From Clostridium sp. AM33-3 (lineage in GTDB: Bacteria; Bacillota; Clostridia; Lachnospirales; Lachnospiraceae), in NCBI RefSeq assembly GCF_003480315.1, contig NZ_QUIV01000036.1, forward strand, positions 17,205-22,286: DNA of 5,082 bases, written 5' to 3'. Every line of letters begins with the position of its first letter. Position 1 is the first letter of the stretch. Below the pieces are notes generated by a model, which was not told the DNA's origin, made no database searches, and saw nothing but the letters and a program-made list of their open reading frames with translations. Both the position numbers and the translations under genes were made by a program. Of this stretch, positions 5,026-5,082 are shown in pieces.

Positions 5026-5082
5026 ATCGAGTAGGAGGCGGCTATCGCCGCCGACCTCTCACACCACCGGACATGCGGTTCC
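5026..5082 (-). mobile_element. 3' end of a group II intron (partial domain V, domain VI)
   Basis: Read on the minus strand, 5082-5061 matches the apical part and 3' strand of domain V (GGAACCGCA, then CCGGTGGTGT), cut by the window edge. Bases 5060-5026 fold as domain VI: GAG-AGG pairs with CCT-CTC (5035-5033, 5031-5029), leaving A5032 as a single bulged base; GGCGGC (5052-5047) pairs with GCCGCC (5042-5037) around a GATA loop. The bulged A is seven nucleotides from a proposed intron end ...CTCGAT at 5026, the standard place for the lariat branch point and a valid AY terminus. GTGGTGTGAGAGG and CCTCCTACTCGAT are familiar from Firmicutes group II introns. The rest of the intron, probably with a reverse transcriptase/maturase gene, should lie beyond the right edge. 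Confidence 0.82.

Overview
The window looks like chromosomal DNA from an anaerobic Firmicute, most likely a Lachnospiraceae (Clostridium cluster XIVa) gut bacterium. This is inferred from the protein flavour (clostridial PrpF, a typical LysR regulator, a MutX-like Nudix protein, a GNAT with an N-terminal extension, a flavodoxin resembling the BilS group), from strong GGAGG-type ribosome binding sites, and from moderate GC content with AT-rich promoters. No rRNA, tRNA, CRISPR array or phage gene is visible.

Layout. Positions 1-37 may hold the last codons of a plus-strand gene. A long hairpin with a T-tract (39-118) separates it from a minus-strand PrpF-family isomerase gene (121-1275). A 253-bp divergent regulatory region (1276-1528) follows. 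It holds two near mirror-image extended -10 promoters, a palindromic T-N11-A LysR-type operator between them, a structured prpF leader and a possible 24-codon upstream ORF ahead of the plus-strand lysR gene (1529-2440). The lysR stop overlaps the stop of a convergent Nudix gene (2437-2916, minus). That gene is the last of an apparent minus-strand run read as cyclophilin (4329-3811), GNAT acetyltransferase (3792-2980), Nudix (2916-2437). The run has a near-consensus promoter ahead of cyclophilin (4392-4420). Further upstream lies a minus-strand flavodoxin-family gene (4493-4996). The right edge (5026-5082) is the 3' end of a group II intron: part of domain V plus a complete domain VI with a bulged branch-point A.

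How the genes may work together. lysR and prpF form a classic divergent regulator/target pair. The operator is centred near -65 of the predicted prpF start and over the -35 of lysR, the geometry expected for co-inducer-dependent activation and autorepression. The prpF substrate is probably an unsaturated tricarboxylate or methylated dicarboxylate, but the window does not reveal which. The cyclophilin-GNAT-Nudix run looks like a housekeeping transcription unit (proline isomerisation, acetylation, nucleotide-pool cleaning). The flavodoxin is probably an electron carrier for a redox enzyme encoded beyond the right edge, now separated from its upstream context by the intron.

The most notable observations are the intron 3' end directly upstream of the flavodoxin gene, the symmetric lysR/prpF control region with its 13-bp perfect inverted repeat, the possible upstream ORF of lysR, and the two-part GNAT protein. 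No clearly new multi-gene system is evident; most of the window is ordinary chromosome.
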